DNA of 64,000 nucleotides, taken from contig CAVYCE010000003.1 in the NCBI GenBank assembly GCA_963766995.1, positions 186,001-250,000 of the forward strand, in the 5' to 3' direction. The first letter of the stretch is position 1, and every line of letters starts with the position of its first letter. Of this stretch, positions 54,691 through 63,650 are shown piece after piece. The notes beneath the pieces are model-generated. The model saw only the letters and a program-made list of their open reading frames with translations. It did no database searches and was not told the DNA's origin. The translations under genes were made by a program, and so were the position numbers. Origin of the DNA: Bog-473 sp963766995. GTDB lineage: Bacteria; Actinomycetota; Acidimicrobiia; Acidimicrobiales; RAAP-2.

Positions 54691-54726
54691 GTGACAACAA
54701 GGCGGTCAGCCTAACGGCCCTGATGA

Positions 54727-54936
54727 CTACCGCCGGAAGCGCCCCACCAGCCAGAAGGCACCACCGATGAGCCCCACAATGACGGCGATCTTCACGAAGA
54801 AGAAGATGATGCCGACAATGCTGCTCAGCGCCCAGAAGGCCACGAGCACTCCCACCACGGCGACGACCGAAACGGTGGCGAAGTGGGCGAACGTCACGGG
54901 CTTCTTAGATTCTCGGGTACTTACGTCTTTACTCAC
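54727..54936 (-). CDS. small two-segment membrane protein
   Basis: 69 residues from GTG 54936; a longer frame would overlap glnD. Short charged start (VSKDVSTRESKKPVTFAHF), then two membrane segments (VSVVAVVGVLVAFWALSSIVGIIFFFVKIAVIVGLIGGAFWLVG) and FRR at the end. Divergent from glnD with 23 bases between start codons, so they share a promoter region. Confidence 0.62.
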   Translation of the reverse strand: MSKDVSTRESKKPVTFAHFATVSVVAVVGVLVAFWALSSIVGIIFFFVKIAVIVGLIGGAFWLVGRFRR

Positions 54937-54959
54937 GAACCCAATGCTACGTTCCGCCC

Positions 54960-57317
54960 ATGGCCGCTGACACGTCACTACGCGAGCGGCGCCAATCGCT
55001 GCTGTCCAGGCACGATCTGCAGGGTGACGACTTCTGCCGGGCCTACGCCGCCCAAGCTGACCAGTGGCTTTCATCCGTGGCCGACCGGGCAGCGGGTGGC
55101 TCCCACCGCCATCTCGCCCTGGTGGCCGTGGGTGGGTACGGCCGCAGTTCGCTCTGCCCGTACAGCGACCTGGACGTGGTGCTGCTCCACAATGGGCACC
55201 GCGACATCAAGACCGTGGCCGATGCCATTTGGTATCCCGTCTGGGACGAAGGCGTGCACCTCGACCATTCGGTCCGCCGCCCTTCCGAAGTGCTGACCGT
55301 GGCCGCCACCGACGTCCGGGTCGCGCTCGGACTCCTGGACGGACGCGTGGTGTGGGGGGACCACAGGGTGGCCGAACCCCTCCTGCAAAAGGTGCGCGAC
55401 GCCTGGGTGGAGCGCCTCGGCAACCAATACCTGCCCTCCCTGGCCACGCAAATGAAAGAACGCCGCAACGCCGCCGGCGACGTGGCCTTCCTGCTCGAGC
55501 CCGACCTCAAAGAAAGCCACGGCGGGCTCCGCGACGTGTCCGTCCTGCGGGCCATCTCGGCTTACGCGCCACTGCTGAATGACTACGCCGACTTGGCCTC
55601 GCTGGTCCGAGCCACCTCGACTCTCACCAGCATCCGGGTCGAGCTGCATCGCATGGCCGGGAGCGAGCACGACAAACTGCTCCTTCAGGATCAGGATCAT
55701 GTCGCCGACGCCCTCGGCTACTGGGATGCCGACGCGCTGATGGCCGATGTGTCCGAAGCGGGCCGCCAGATCGCCTGGGTGAGCGACGACGTATGGCGCC
55801 GGCGCCGCCTATGGGACCCCTCCCCCGCGCCCCGCCGACTCTTCCGCCGCCAACCACAAGAAGCAGAACCCGAAGCAAGCCCCACCGTCGAGGATCCCGA
55901 CATGGCCGTCATTGAGGGTGAGGTGGCGCTCACCCCCAACGCTCCCGTCTCCACCGACTCCTCCCTGGCCTTCCGCTTGGCGGCTGTAGCGGCCGAGCTG
56001 GACCTCCCCATCGCCAAGAGTGCACTGCACCGCATGGCCGACCGCCTGCCTCCACCCCACGACCCCTGGCCGCCCGAACTACGCAACGCACTCGTGCGCC
56101 TTCTCGCCGTGGGCAAACCCGCCATCGACAAGATCGAGTCCCTCGACCAAACCGGCATCCTCGTTCGCTTGATTCCCGAGTGGGCCGCCGTGCGCAACAA
56201 GCCGCAGCGCAACGCCTATCACACGTACACCGTTGATCGACACCTGCTGGAGGCGGCTGCACTGGCCGCCGAACTCACCGACAACGTCGAGCGACCCGAC
56301 CTGCTGCTCATCGGTGCGCTCCTCCATGACATCGGCAAAGGCTTTCCGGGCGACCACACCACTGTCGGCATCGAGATCGTCGACCGCATGGCCACCCGCA
56401 TGGGGTTCGATAAGACCGACACCGCTCTCCTGGTCGACATGGTGCGCCATCACTTGCTCCTGCCCGATACCGCCACCCGCCGTGACCTCGACGACCCCAC
56501 CACGATCTCCAATGTGGCCAAGGCGGCCGGCAGCCGCCTCACCCTCCAGCTGCTCGGTGCGCTGACCAGCGCGGACAGCCGCGCCACCGGACCGTCGGCC
56601 TGGGGCTCGTGGAAGGCGGGACTCGTCGCAGAGCTCGTGCGCCGGGCTGACCGCTATCTCTCTGGCCAAGAAAACCAAACCGACCCCGATGCCGACGTCA
56701 TCCCCGAGGCCTACCGCCAACTAGTCGAAGAGGTCCGCGCCACCGGCCAGCCGTCGGTGTTGCTCCAACCGCCTCAGGTAGTGGTGGCCGCTCCCGACCG
56801 TCCCGGCATGCTGACCTCGGTGGCCGCCGCACTGGCCCTCAACAACATGGACGTCCGGGCGGCCAACGTGCAGGGCCAAGAGGGCGTGGCCATAGAAATC
56901 TTCACCGTCGAGGTCCCCCGCGGCACCTGGCCCGATACGGCCAAGCTGCGCCAGGACCTGGCAGACGTGCTCAGCGGGCAGATGACCGTGGCCGAGCGCC
57001 TGTCCGAACGGGAGCGCCTGTACCCCGTGCGCAAGCAGTCGGCGGCCCGGGTGCCCAGTACCGGGGTCAAGGTGGACAACCAGGCTTCCGACACGTCCAC
57101 CGTGCTCGAAGTGCGAGCGCCGGACCAGGTCGGGCTGCTCCACCGGGTCACCACTGCGCTGTTCGAGTCCAAGCTGAATGTGGTCTCGGCCCGTGTCTCT
57201 ACCCTGGGCGAACTGGTGGTCGACTCCTTCTATGTGCGCGAGGCGGAGGGCAAGGTCACCGATCCGACCCGCCTGTCCGAAATCACCGCCGCCATAGAAG
57301 CTGCACTCGGAGACTAA
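54960..57317 (+). CDS. glnD: GlnD-like PII uridylyl/adenylyltransferase
   Basis: 785 residues. Nucleotidyltransferase domain VGGYGRSSLCPYSDLDVVLL (D70, D72), HD domain with HTYTVDRHLLEAA and LLHDIGKGFPGDH, and two ACT domains at the end (VVVAAPDRPGMLTSVAAAL and VLEVRAPDQVGLLHRVTTALF). It modifies and demodifies the nitrogen regulator PII according to glutamine. In many actinobacteria it follows amtB-glnK; here neither is adjacent. Confidence 0.93.
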   Translation: MAADTSLRERRQSLLSRHDLQGDDFCRAYAAQADQWLSSVADRAAGGSHRHLALVAVGGYGRSSLCPYSDLDVVLLHNGHRDIKTVADAIWYPVWDEGVHLDHSVRRPSEVLTVAATDVRVALGLLDGRVVWGDHRVAEPLLQKVRDAWVERLGNQYLPSLATQMKERRNAAGDVAFLLEPDLKESHGGLRDVSVLRAISAYAPLLNDYADLASLVRATSTLTSIRVELHRMAGSEHDKLLLQDQDHVADALGYWDADALMADVSEAGRQIAWVSDDVWRRRRLWDPSPAPRRLFRRQPQEAEPEASPTVEDPDMAVIEGEVALTPNAPVSTDSSLAFRLAAVAAELDLPIAKSALHRMADRLPPPHDPWPPELRNALVRLLAVGKPAIDKIESLDQTGILVRLIPEWAAVRNKPQRNAYHTYTVDRHLLEAAALAAELTDNVERPDLLLIGALLHDIGKGFPGDHTTVGIEIVDRMATRMGFDKTDTALLVDMVRHHLLLPDTATRRDLDDPTTISNVAKAAGSRLTLQLLGALTSADSRATGPSAWGSWKAGLVAELVRRADRYLSGQENQTDPDADVIPEAYRQLVEEVRATGQPSVLLQPPQVVVAAPDRPGMLTSVAAALALNNMDVRAANVQGQEGVAIEIFTVEVPRGTWPDTAKLRQDLADVLSGQMTVAERLSERERLYPVRKQSAARVPSTGVKVDNQASDTSTVLEVRAPDQVGLLHRVTTALFESKLNVVSARVSTLGELVVDSFYVREAEGKVTDPTRLSEITAAIEAALGD

Positions 57318-57338
57318 TTACCCAAAACCCCTGGTAAA

Positions 57339-58481
57339 ATGCTCGGTGCTATGTCCCCGGCGCAGCATGCAACAGAGTCCCCGACGTATCGCGCCCGCTA
57401 TGTGGTCATTGCCGCGTTTGTGGCGGTCGCCGTCATTGCCGCCGGGATCGTGGTGGTCATGCACAATCGCAACGGGACGGCGGGCGCCGACCCTGTGGCC
57501 CCTCCGGCTGCCCTGACCGTCCTCTCTACGACTCCCACCGGCACCAACGTCGCCGCCGGGTCCTCCATTTCGGTCCATTTCTCCACCGACCTGGCCCCGG
57601 GCAGTCCCATGCCCACCCTCTCGCCCCCCATCGCCGGGGCGTGGTCGATCCTCTCGCCGTCCTTGGTCCAGTACCAGGCCACGGGGCCCCTGGTGCCGGG
57701 CGTCACCGAAACCATCACCGTGCCCGGCGGACCCAGCGGGGTGATCGGCTCGAGGGGACAGCATCTGCCCCAGACCACCACTACCTCGTTCACGGTGGCG
57801 CAGGGCTCGACCCTTCGGCTGCAGCAGATTTTGGCCGAGCTGGGCTATCTCCCCCTCAACTTCACCCCAGCCGAACCGGTGACCTCTCCGGCCCAGGAGG
57901 GCAACGACCAAGTCGGCACCTTCACCTGGCGCTGGGTGAACCTGGCCACCGCGCTCACCTCGCAGTGGACGCCGGGCACCTACAACGTCATCACCCAGGG
58001 CGCGGTGATGAACTTCGAATCGCAACACAACATCAAGACCGACGGCTTGGCCGGTCCGGCCGTATGGACCGCCCTCCTGACCGCGTTGCAACAAGGACAG
58101 CCCAACGCGCTGCCCTATGACTACGTCCTGGTCAACAAGGCGTTGCCCGAGACGGCCACTGTCTTCGGCAACGGCCTGCCCCTGTTCTCTACCCCGGTCA
58201 ACACAGGTGTGGCATCAGTGGCCACCCCCGACGGCATCTGGCCCGTCTATGCCCGCTACTTGGTCACCACCATGAGCGGCACCAACCCCGATGGCACCAA
58301 GTACGTCGACCCGGGGATCCGCTGGGTCAGCTACTTCCACGGCGGCGATGCCCTCCATGCCTTCATTCGGGCCAAATACGGATTTCCCCAAAGCGACGGC
58401 TGCGTCGAAATGCCCTCGGCCAGCGCCCAAACCGTCTTTCCCTTGACCCCCATCGGCACGCTCGTCTCTGTCGTCGGCTGA
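57339..58481 (+). CDS. L,D-transpeptidase (YkuD) with peptidoglycan-binding region
   Basis: 380 residues. One N-terminal membrane segment (YVVIAAFVAVAVIAAGIVVVM), an Ig-like stretch, a peptidoglycan-binding-like repeat with FESQHNIKTDGLAGPAVW, then YkuD with HGGDALH (H334, H340) and S-D-G-C355 (FPQSDGCVEMP). It forms 3-3 cross-links in the cell wall. Followed 47 bases later by a sortase. Confidence 0.92.
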   Translation: MLGAMSPAQHATESPTYRARYVVIAAFVAVAVIAAGIVVVMHNRNGTAGADPVAPPAALTVLSTTPTGTNVAAGSSISVHFSTDLAPGSPMPTLSPPIAGAWSILSPSLVQYQATGPLVPGVTETITVPGGPSGVIGSRGQHLPQTTTTSFTVAQGSTLRLQQILAELGYLPLNFTPAEPVTSPAQEGNDQVGTFTWRWVNLATALTSQWTPGTYNVITQGAVMNFESQHNIKTDGLAGPAVWTALLTALQQGQPNALPYDYVLVNKALPETATVFGNGLPLFSTPVNTGVASVATPDGIWPVYARYLVTTMSGTNPDGTKYVDPGIRWVSYFHGGDALHAFIRAKYGFPQSDGCVEMPSASAQTVFPLTPIGTLVSVVG

Positions 58482-58528
58482 GCCTCCGCCCCAGCAGACT
58501 CCGACTCCCCGCCTAATCTCTTCACCCA

Positions 58529-59425
58529 ATGCGCGTCCTCGGAGTCATCGGCCGAACCCTGATCACGGCCGGCATCGTCTTGCTGCTCTTCGCCGCGTAC
58601 CAGGTGTGGGGCACGTCATTCCAAGAGGGCCACACTCAGAACCAGTTGCGCCAGACGTTGGAAAAGCAGGCGCAAAATGCCGCCATCAAGCACGCCCTGG
58701 CCAACGCCGACCAGCTGGACAAGCTGCCCAAGGGTCCGCCAAAAGTGGCGCCCACCATTGCTGCTCCGGCCGAGGGCAAACCCGTGGGCGAAATCTGGAT
58801 TCCCGTCATCCACATCGACCAGGTGGTCGTAGAGGGCACGAACACCCAGGACCTACGCAAGGGTCCGGGCCACTACATCGGCACGCCCCTTCCCGGCGAG
58901 GCTGGCAACGCCGCGCTGGCCGGACACCGCACCACCTATGGGCATCCCTTCTACAACTTGGACTCGGTCAAGTTAGGCGACCCCATCGTCCTCACCACCA
59001 ATCAGGGTGTCTTTGTCTACGACGCCGTCCGCACCCAAGTGGTGTCACCGTCCGACGGCACTGTGCTCAAGAACGCTTTCGGCGCGTACCTCACCCTGAC
59101 CACTTGTAACCCGCGCTTCAGCGCGTCCACGCGCCTCGTGGTGACGGCCAAGCTGGCCCATTCCCAGCTCTTCCCGAACTCCGGCATCACGACCAAGGTG
59201 GGCAAGCCGCAGAGCGACTCACTCGCCGGCAACTCCAGCGGCACGTGGACCAACGTCATTGAGTGGGGCGCCATCGTCCTGGCCTTCGGAGGCATCGACC
59301 TGTTCCTGGCCCACCGGTTCCGGCGCCAGCGCTTCATCATTTGGGGCGTCGGGATTGTGGGCTCTCTCTTCCTGCTGTACTTCTTCTTCAACGCCATATC
59401 GCCGCTCCTTCCAGCCAGCTTCTAG
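58529..59425 (+). CDS. sortase (class E-like)
   Basis: 298 residues. N-terminal membrane anchor (8-26), catalytic H133 (LAGHRTT), C193 (LTTCNPR) and R202 (STRLVV), then two more hydrophobic segments at the C-terminus (about 238-290). Class E sortases fix LAxTG-type proteins to the wall of actinobacteria. No clear sortase substrate is encoded in the window. Confidence 0.9.
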   Translation: MRVLGVIGRTLITAGIVLLLFAAYQVWGTSFQEGHTQNQLRQTLEKQAQNAAIKHALANADQLDKLPKGPPKVAPTIAAPAEGKPVGEIWIPVIHIDQVVVEGTNTQDLRKGPGHYIGTPLPGEAGNAALAGHRTTYGHPFYNLDSVKLGDPIVLTTNQGVFVYDAVRTQVVSPSDGTVLKNAFGAYLTLTTCNPRFSASTRLVVTAKLAHSQLFPNSGITTKVGKPQSDSLAGNSSGTWTNVIEWGAIVLAFGGIDLFLAHRFRRQRFIIWGVGIVGSLFLLYFFFNAISPLLPASF

Positions 59426-59428
59426 GCC

Positions 59429-60550
59429 ATGCCCGAGCTGTCGCTCCCGGAACATTTCCTCGGGTTTGCCGACAGCTGCGAACACGACGGTGGCACCACC
59501 TACGCCGCCATCTGCCGCGGCGTCGCCCACAACCCCGAAATCATCGAGCTCATCGCCCAGGCCCCTGCAGCACAGCGGCGCCCCAACTTGCTCATGGCTG
59601 CGGTGCACTACCTCCTCCTGCGCGGCACACCTCACCCACTGGCCGCCCACTACGACTCGGTCGTTCAGTGGCTCAAACAATCCGACCAACCAAAGCCCAA
59701 CAGCGACGTCATCACCGACTTCACCAACTTTTGCCTCGAGCAGCGCGACAAGCTCATCGAGCTCATCGCCACCCGGAGCACACAGACCAACGAAGTCGGG
59801 CGCTGCGCCGCACTGCTCCCCGCCCTCCACTACATCGCCGAACTCACAGCCCCCAACCAGGCACTCTCGCTGCTCGACCTCGGCACTTCGGCCGGACTCA
59901 ATTTGCTGTTCGATCGCTATCACTACCGCTATCACTCACGATCCCTCACGGAACCGCTCGAAGCCGGTCCCCCCGACTCCCCCGTTCACCTTGCCTGCAA
60001 TGTGGGCGCTGACCCAAAGAACCTTCCTGGACTCACTGCTCCCACCATCATCCAAAGAGCCGGACTCGACCTCTCCCCCATCGACCCCACCACCCAGGAC
60101 GGAGCCTTGTGGCTCTTGGCCTGCCAATGGCCCGACAACCTGACCCGCTTCACCCGCCTGAGCGGCGCCATTGAGGTGGCTCGAGCTGCGTCACCACCAC
60201 CTCAACTCCACCAAGGCGACATCGTCAACGATCTCGAACGAACCGTGGAGACGTTCTCCTCCGACGTGCCACTCGTCGTCTTCCATTCCTGGGTGGCCGC
60301 CTATCTCACCGAAGACAAGCAACGCAGCCTCGTCAGCCAGATCCGAGAACTCCAACAACACAGACTGCTGCACTATCTCTACGCCGAAGCTCCGTTCGAG
60401 ACCCGCGGTCTCCCCACACCACCGACGCCCCAACCGACTGACACGGCAGACCTGGCCACCGCCCTCGTCTACATCGCGCCGAAGGCCGAGCCGAAGCGGC
60501 TGGCGGATATGCACCACCACGGACGCTCCGTCCGCTGGTGGCCGGCCTGA
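59429..60550 (+). CDS. DUF2332 protein
   Basis: 373 residues, three bases after the sortase stop. The SAM-like motif LLDLGTSAGLNLLFDRYHY (about residue 150) and VFHSWVAAYL are typical of DUF2332, which has the look of a methyltransferase-like fold but no proven activity. Convergent with dinB with one base between stop codons. Confidence 0.85.
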   Translation: MPELSLPEHFLGFADSCEHDGGTTYAAICRGVAHNPEIIELIAQAPAAQRRPNLLMAAVHYLLLRGTPHPLAAHYDSVVQWLKQSDQPKPNSDVITDFTNFCLEQRDKLIELIATRSTQTNEVGRCAALLPALHYIAELTAPNQALSLLDLGTSAGLNLLFDRYHYRYHSRSLTEPLEAGPPDSPVHLACNVGADPKNLPGLTAPTIIQRAGLDLSPIDPTTQDGALWLLACQWPDNLTRFTRLSGAIEVARAASPPPQLHQGDIVNDLERTVETFSSDVPLVVFHSWVAAYLTEDKQRSLVSQIRELQQHRLLHYLYAEAPFETRGLPTPPTPQPTDTADLATALVYIAPKAEPKRLADMHHHGRSVRWWPA

Positions 60551-60551
60551 G

Positions 60552-61847
60552 TTATTCCGATGGTCCCCAGGGGGCATCGCGCCGAGCCGGCACCTGCACT
60601 CCTTCTGCGGTGACCATGGACACCGATCCAACGGACGACTTACCGAACTTGGTGCGTATGGCATCGACGGCCGCCGTCACCTCGCCCCACGACTGTTCCA
60701 ATGAGGTTGCGCTCTGCGTCCCCTCATCACGACCGTCCCCCAGATCAAAGGCCAGTTGATCTCCGCCACCATCGCCCTCGGCCAACCCTGAGGCGCTCAC
60801 ACCCAGCAAACGAATGCCCTCGCCGGGGTTGATGCCAGCCAACAAGGCCGACGCCACCTGTCCGATGGCATTGCCGGTGGCAATGGATCGGCCCAGAGTG
60901 TGGGATCGGGTCTGCAGCGAGAGGTCGGTGAACTTCACCTTGACCGTGATGGTGCGAGCCGCACTGTCCGAATCGCGCAACATGGTGGCCACCGACTCCG
61001 ACATGCGAAGGACGTGGCGCTCCAAGGTGGGCATGTCAGTCAGGTCCTGACTGAAGGTCTCTTCGTGCCCGATGGACTTAGCGGGCCGATCGGGCGTCAC
61101 CGGACTGGGATCTTCTCCTCGTGACAACGCGGCCAGGTGCAGACCGCTGGCCTTTCCCAACCGGCGCTCCAGCGCATCAAGCGGGATGCGTGACAGGTCG
61201 CCTACCGTCACCACGCCCAAGTCATGCAGCCGCTTGGCCGTGGCCGGGCCGACTCCCCACAGCGCCTCCACCTGGTGACCGTGCAGGAAATCAATCTCGG
61301 TATCAGCGCCAATGCACACCACGCCCGGGCCGGGTTCCAATCCCGCTCGACTGGCCCGAGGCTTGGCCGCCCGCGAGGCCAGTTTGGCGATCATTTTGCT
61401 GCGACCGATGCCGACCGCACAGTGCAGCGACAAGTCGGACCACACCCGATCCCGCAAGCGATGGGCAATGTCCTCCGGCGCGCCCCACAAACGCAACACT
61501 CCCGCCACGTCCAAGAACGCCTCATCCAATCCGATGGGTTCAACCTGCGGCGTGACATCGCACATGATGGTGTGCAACTTCCCGCTGATCTCGGAATAGC
61601 GACCGTGGCGTCCGGGCAGGAAGATGGCCTGAGGACAGAGCTGACGAGCCCGCACTGACGGCATGGCCGAACGCACTCCGTAGGCCCGGGCCTCATACGT
61701 GCAAGAGGCCACCACACCACGTGCTCCTGCCCCCCCGACAATCACCGGCTTTCCAGCCAAACTCGGATCGTCGAGCACTTCGACCGACGCAAAGAACGCG
61801 TCCATGTCGACATGCATGATGGTGGGTACTAGGGAAGCCTCATCCAC
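60552..61847 (-). CDS. dinB: DNA polymerase IV (Y family)
   Basis: 431 residues. MHVDMDAFFASVE (catalytic Asp), YEARAYGVRSAMP and IGLDEAFLDV (Asp-Glu), the HhH region and little finger are all in place. It copies damaged DNA. Starts 13 bases after nrdR on the same strand, in the LexA-controlled operon led by the LysM gene. The C-terminal tail is longer than in E. coli and lacks a clear clamp motif. Confidence 0.95.
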   Translation of the reverse strand: MDEASLVPTIMHVDMDAFFASVEVLDDPSLAGKPVIVGGAGARGVVASCTYEARAYGVRSAMPSVRARQLCPQAIFLPGRHGRYSEISGKLHTIMCDVTPQVEPIGLDEAFLDVAGVLRLWGAPEDIAHRLRDRVWSDLSLHCAVGIGRSKMIAKLASRAAKPRASRAGLEPGPGVVCIGADTEIDFLHGHQVEALWGVGPATAKRLHDLGVVTVGDLSRIPLDALERRLGKASGLHLAALSRGEDPSPVTPDRPAKSIGHEETFSQDLTDMPTLERHVLRMSESVATMLRDSDSAARTITVKVKFTDLSLQTRSHTLGRSIATGNAIGQVASALLAGINPGEGIRLLGVSASGLAEGDGGGDQLAFDLGDGRDEGTQSATSLEQSWGEVTAAVDAIRTKFGKSSVGSVSMVTAEGVQVPARRDAPWGPSE

Positions 61848-61860
61848 GAGAAGCCGCCGA

Positions 61861-62328
61861 TCACTTCCGCTTGGGCTCCGTGGTCTTGGTCAGGAGCCCA
61901 GCCTCGCGCTGGAAGTCCCCCGCCTCCTCAAAGCCCTTGTACACGCTGGCAAAGCGGAGGTAGGCCACATCATCGAGCGCCTTGAGGTGTTCAAGCACGG
62001 CGACACCTACCTGCTGGCTATTCGGTTCCGACGGAAGTCCACGCAGTTCATCTTCGACCTCCTGAGCCAAATCCTCCATCTGTTCTTCGGTCACCGGGCG
62101 GTTCTTGCAGGCGGAACGAATTCCCGACACCACCTTGATCCGATCAAATGGCTCGCGCAGTCCACTTCGCTTCACCACCCACAGGGGAACTTCCTCCACC
62201 CGCTCAAATGTGGTGAATCGGCGATTGCACCCGAGACACTCACGACGTCGCCGGATGGCGCCACCGTCTTCGGCCATGCGCGAATCAACGACGCGATCAT
62301 CATCGACTGCGCACCATGGACATCGCAC
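61861..62328 (-). CDS. nrdR: transcriptional repressor NrdR
   Basis: 155 residues. Zinc ribbon CPWC...CLGCNRRFTTFERVE, then an ATP-cone domain (WVVKRSGLREPFDRIKVVSGIRSACKNRPV and YLRFASVYKGF). It represses ribonucleotide reductase genes when dATP is high. The order LysM gene-nrdR matches mycobacterial Rv2719c-Rv2718c. 14 bases after the LysM gene. Confidence 0.96.
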   Translation of the reverse strand: MRCPWCAVDDDRVVDSRMAEDGGAIRRRRECLGCNRRFTTFERVEEVPLWVVKRSGLREPFDRIKVVSGIRSACKNRPVTEEQMEDLAQEVEDELRGLPSEPNSQQVGVAVLEHLKALDDVAYLRFASVYKGFEEAGDFQREAGLLTKTTEPKRK

Positions 62329-62342
62329 ACCGCCGACGATAG

Positions 62343-62702
62343 TCAGGGAATCTGCAGGTGCTCCCCGGGCACGATCACGCCAGAACCAACCTCGGCGGCC
62401 AGACGACGAGTCATCCCGGCTACGTTGCCCCTATCGACCCGAGCAGCAATGGAATGCAGCGTGTCACCACTTTGGACCACGTAGACCTGCCCGGCCGAAG
62501 GGGACGCTCCAACGATGGTCTGACCACCCAGGGCCCGAATTGGAAGCATCAGAAGGACGAACAGGATGGCGAGGGCGGCCACGAAGGCGATCCGCCGCTT
62601 CTGGACCCTGGTCAAGGTGGCCCGACCACCCGTCGCCGAGCCAGAAACCAGCTGCAACCTGGGATAAAAGGTCTCGTACTCCTGCTCAAGCGCGACCGAC
62701 AT
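62343..62702 (-). CDS. LysM membrane protein, SOS division-suppressor-like (ChiZ/DivS type)
   Basis: 119 residues from ATG 62702 (AAGGAG upstream). Cytoplasmic N-terminus, one membrane segment (38-55), then LysM (YVVQSGDTLHSIAARVDRGN through VPGEHLQIP). Size, position before nrdR and three LexA boxes match SOS division suppressors ChiZ (Rv2719c) and DivS. Wall hydrolysis or division arrest is inferred from them. Confidence 0.83.
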   Translation of the reverse strand: MSVALEQEYETFYPRLQLVSGSATGGRATLTRVQKRRIAFVAALAILFVLLMLPIRALGGQTIVGASPSAGQVYVVQSGDTLHSIAARVDRGNVAGMTRRLAAEVGSGVIVPGEHLQIP

Positions 62703-62716
62703 CGCATCTCCTTCTT

Positions 62717-62730
62717 CGAACATCTGTTCG
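62717..62730. promoter_or_regulatory. LexA (SOS) box 1
   Basis: CGAAC-ATCT-GTTCG matches the actinobacterial/Bacillus SOS consensus CGAACN4GTTCG at all ten arm positions. It lies between the -10 element and the ribosome site of the LysM gene. Confidence 0.88.
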
Positions 62731-62740
62731 CTTCTCTGAC

Positions 62741-62770
62741 ATTGCAACACGAACAGGTGTTCGGTGTCAA
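62741..62770 (-). promoter_or_regulatory. SOS operon promoter
   Basis: On the minus strand TTGACA (62770-62765), an 18-base spacer and TGCAAT (62746-62741) form a strong sigma-70-type promoter. LexA box 2 fills most of the spacer. Confidence 0.78.
62750..62763. promoter_or_regulatory. LexA (SOS) box 2
   Basis: CGAAC-AGGT-GTTCG, perfect arms, inside the -35/-10 spacer. Confidence 0.88.
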
Positions 62771-62779
62771 CCTTTTTTA

Positions 62780-62793
62780 CAAACATCTGTTCG
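62780..62793. promoter_or_regulatory. LexA (SOS) box 3
   Basis: CAAAC-ATCT-GTTCG, one arm mismatch, upstream of the -35. Spacing between boxes is 33 and 30 bases, near three helical turns. Confidence 0.78.
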
Positions 62794-62957
62794 CCATCCA
62801 TGCCAATAGAGAAGCATGGGGGTGTCACAAGAGCCCCAATAGGTCCATCAATTTCCGTAGAAAGCCCCCACGACTAGGCCTTTCGCCTTCGATGTCTGGC
62901 ATCGACAGGTCAAGCCAGTGCGCGCATCTGCCCAGGCAACTTGTGAGCCGGGCAACC

Positions 62958-62986
62958 TGCATCAGCTCTGATGCACTCATGATGCA
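62958..62986. promoter_or_regulatory. operator of the toxin-antitoxin module
   Basis: TGCATCA (62958-62964) and TGATGCA (62969-62975) form a perfect inverted repeat with 4-base spacer; a third half-site TGATGCA follows at 62980-62986, four bases before the antitoxin start. Good candidate for antitoxin autoregulation. Confidence 0.72.
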
Positions 62987-62989
62987 GAT

Positions 62990-63220
62990 GTGAGAACAAC
63001 GCCTGATCTGCCGCCAGCCGTCCAGCGGCGGGCCCAAGAAATCGCTCATGAGCGACACCAGTCTCTTTCTGGCGTAGGAGCGGACCTGGCGGTGCGGGGA
63101 CTGGCCACGCTCGGTGAGCCACTGGAGCTCAAAACCGATGAGAAGAGCGGTTTCCCAGTCATCAGCTTGGGTCGGCGGATTACCTCAGAAGAAGTGGCCG
63201 CCGCCCTCGACGACGAATGA
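62990..63220 (+). CDS. VapB-like antitoxin
   Basis: 76 residues from GTG 62990. A short helical DNA-binding-like start (LPPAVQRRAQEIAHERHQSLSGVGADLAVRGL) and a disordered, acidic end (ISLGRRITSEEVAAALDDE), typical of antitoxins that wrap a PIN toxin. Overlaps the toxin by four bases. Confidence 0.8.
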   Translation: MRTTPDLPPAVQRRAQEIAHERHQSLSGVGADLAVRGLATLGEPLELKTDEKSGFPVISLGRRITSEEVAAALDDE

Positions 63221-63603
63221 CAGCCACCTATCTACTTGATGCCAACGCGCTGGTGGTGTCCGATCATGTCCACCACGACACCGTGGCGAGTTGGGCGGCC
63301 CGGATCGACGGGGTCGCACTCTGCCCGGTCGTAGAGGGAGCACTTGTTCGGTTCCTCGTACGGTCCGGTGAAAGCTCGGCTACTGCAGTGGACATTCTGT
63401 CCGGCCTCTACGACTCGTCCAGGTGTGACTTTTGGTCGGGTGAGATCTCGTACACGAACGTGGGCCTTGAACACATCACCGGCCATCGGCAAGTCACCGA
63501 CGCGTACCTTGCCGCTCTCGCCGCCAGCAGAGGGTGCCGCCTCGCCGCCCTTGATCGAGCGCTGGCCGAAGCCCGCCCCAGCGAATCCGAGCTGATCCGT
63601 TAA
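63217..63603 (+). CDS. PIN-domain toxin (VapC-like)
   Basis: 128 residues. YLLDANALV with D8, central PVVEGALVRFLVR with the conserved Glu, and VTDAYLAALAASRGCRLAALDRAL with the late Asp residues make a complete PIN nuclease site. It probably cuts a tRNA or rRNA when free. ATGA overlap with the antitoxin. Confidence 0.87.
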   Translation: MTATYLLDANALVVSDHVHHDTVASWAARIDGVALCPVVEGALVRFLVRSGESSATAVDILSGLYDSSRCDFWSGEISYTNVGLEHITGHRQVTDAYLAALAASRGCRLAALDRALAEARPSESELIR

Positions 63604-63650
63604 GAGAATTGTCCAGTCCGAGCGATCGGGCCAGGACTCGCTCACATTGG

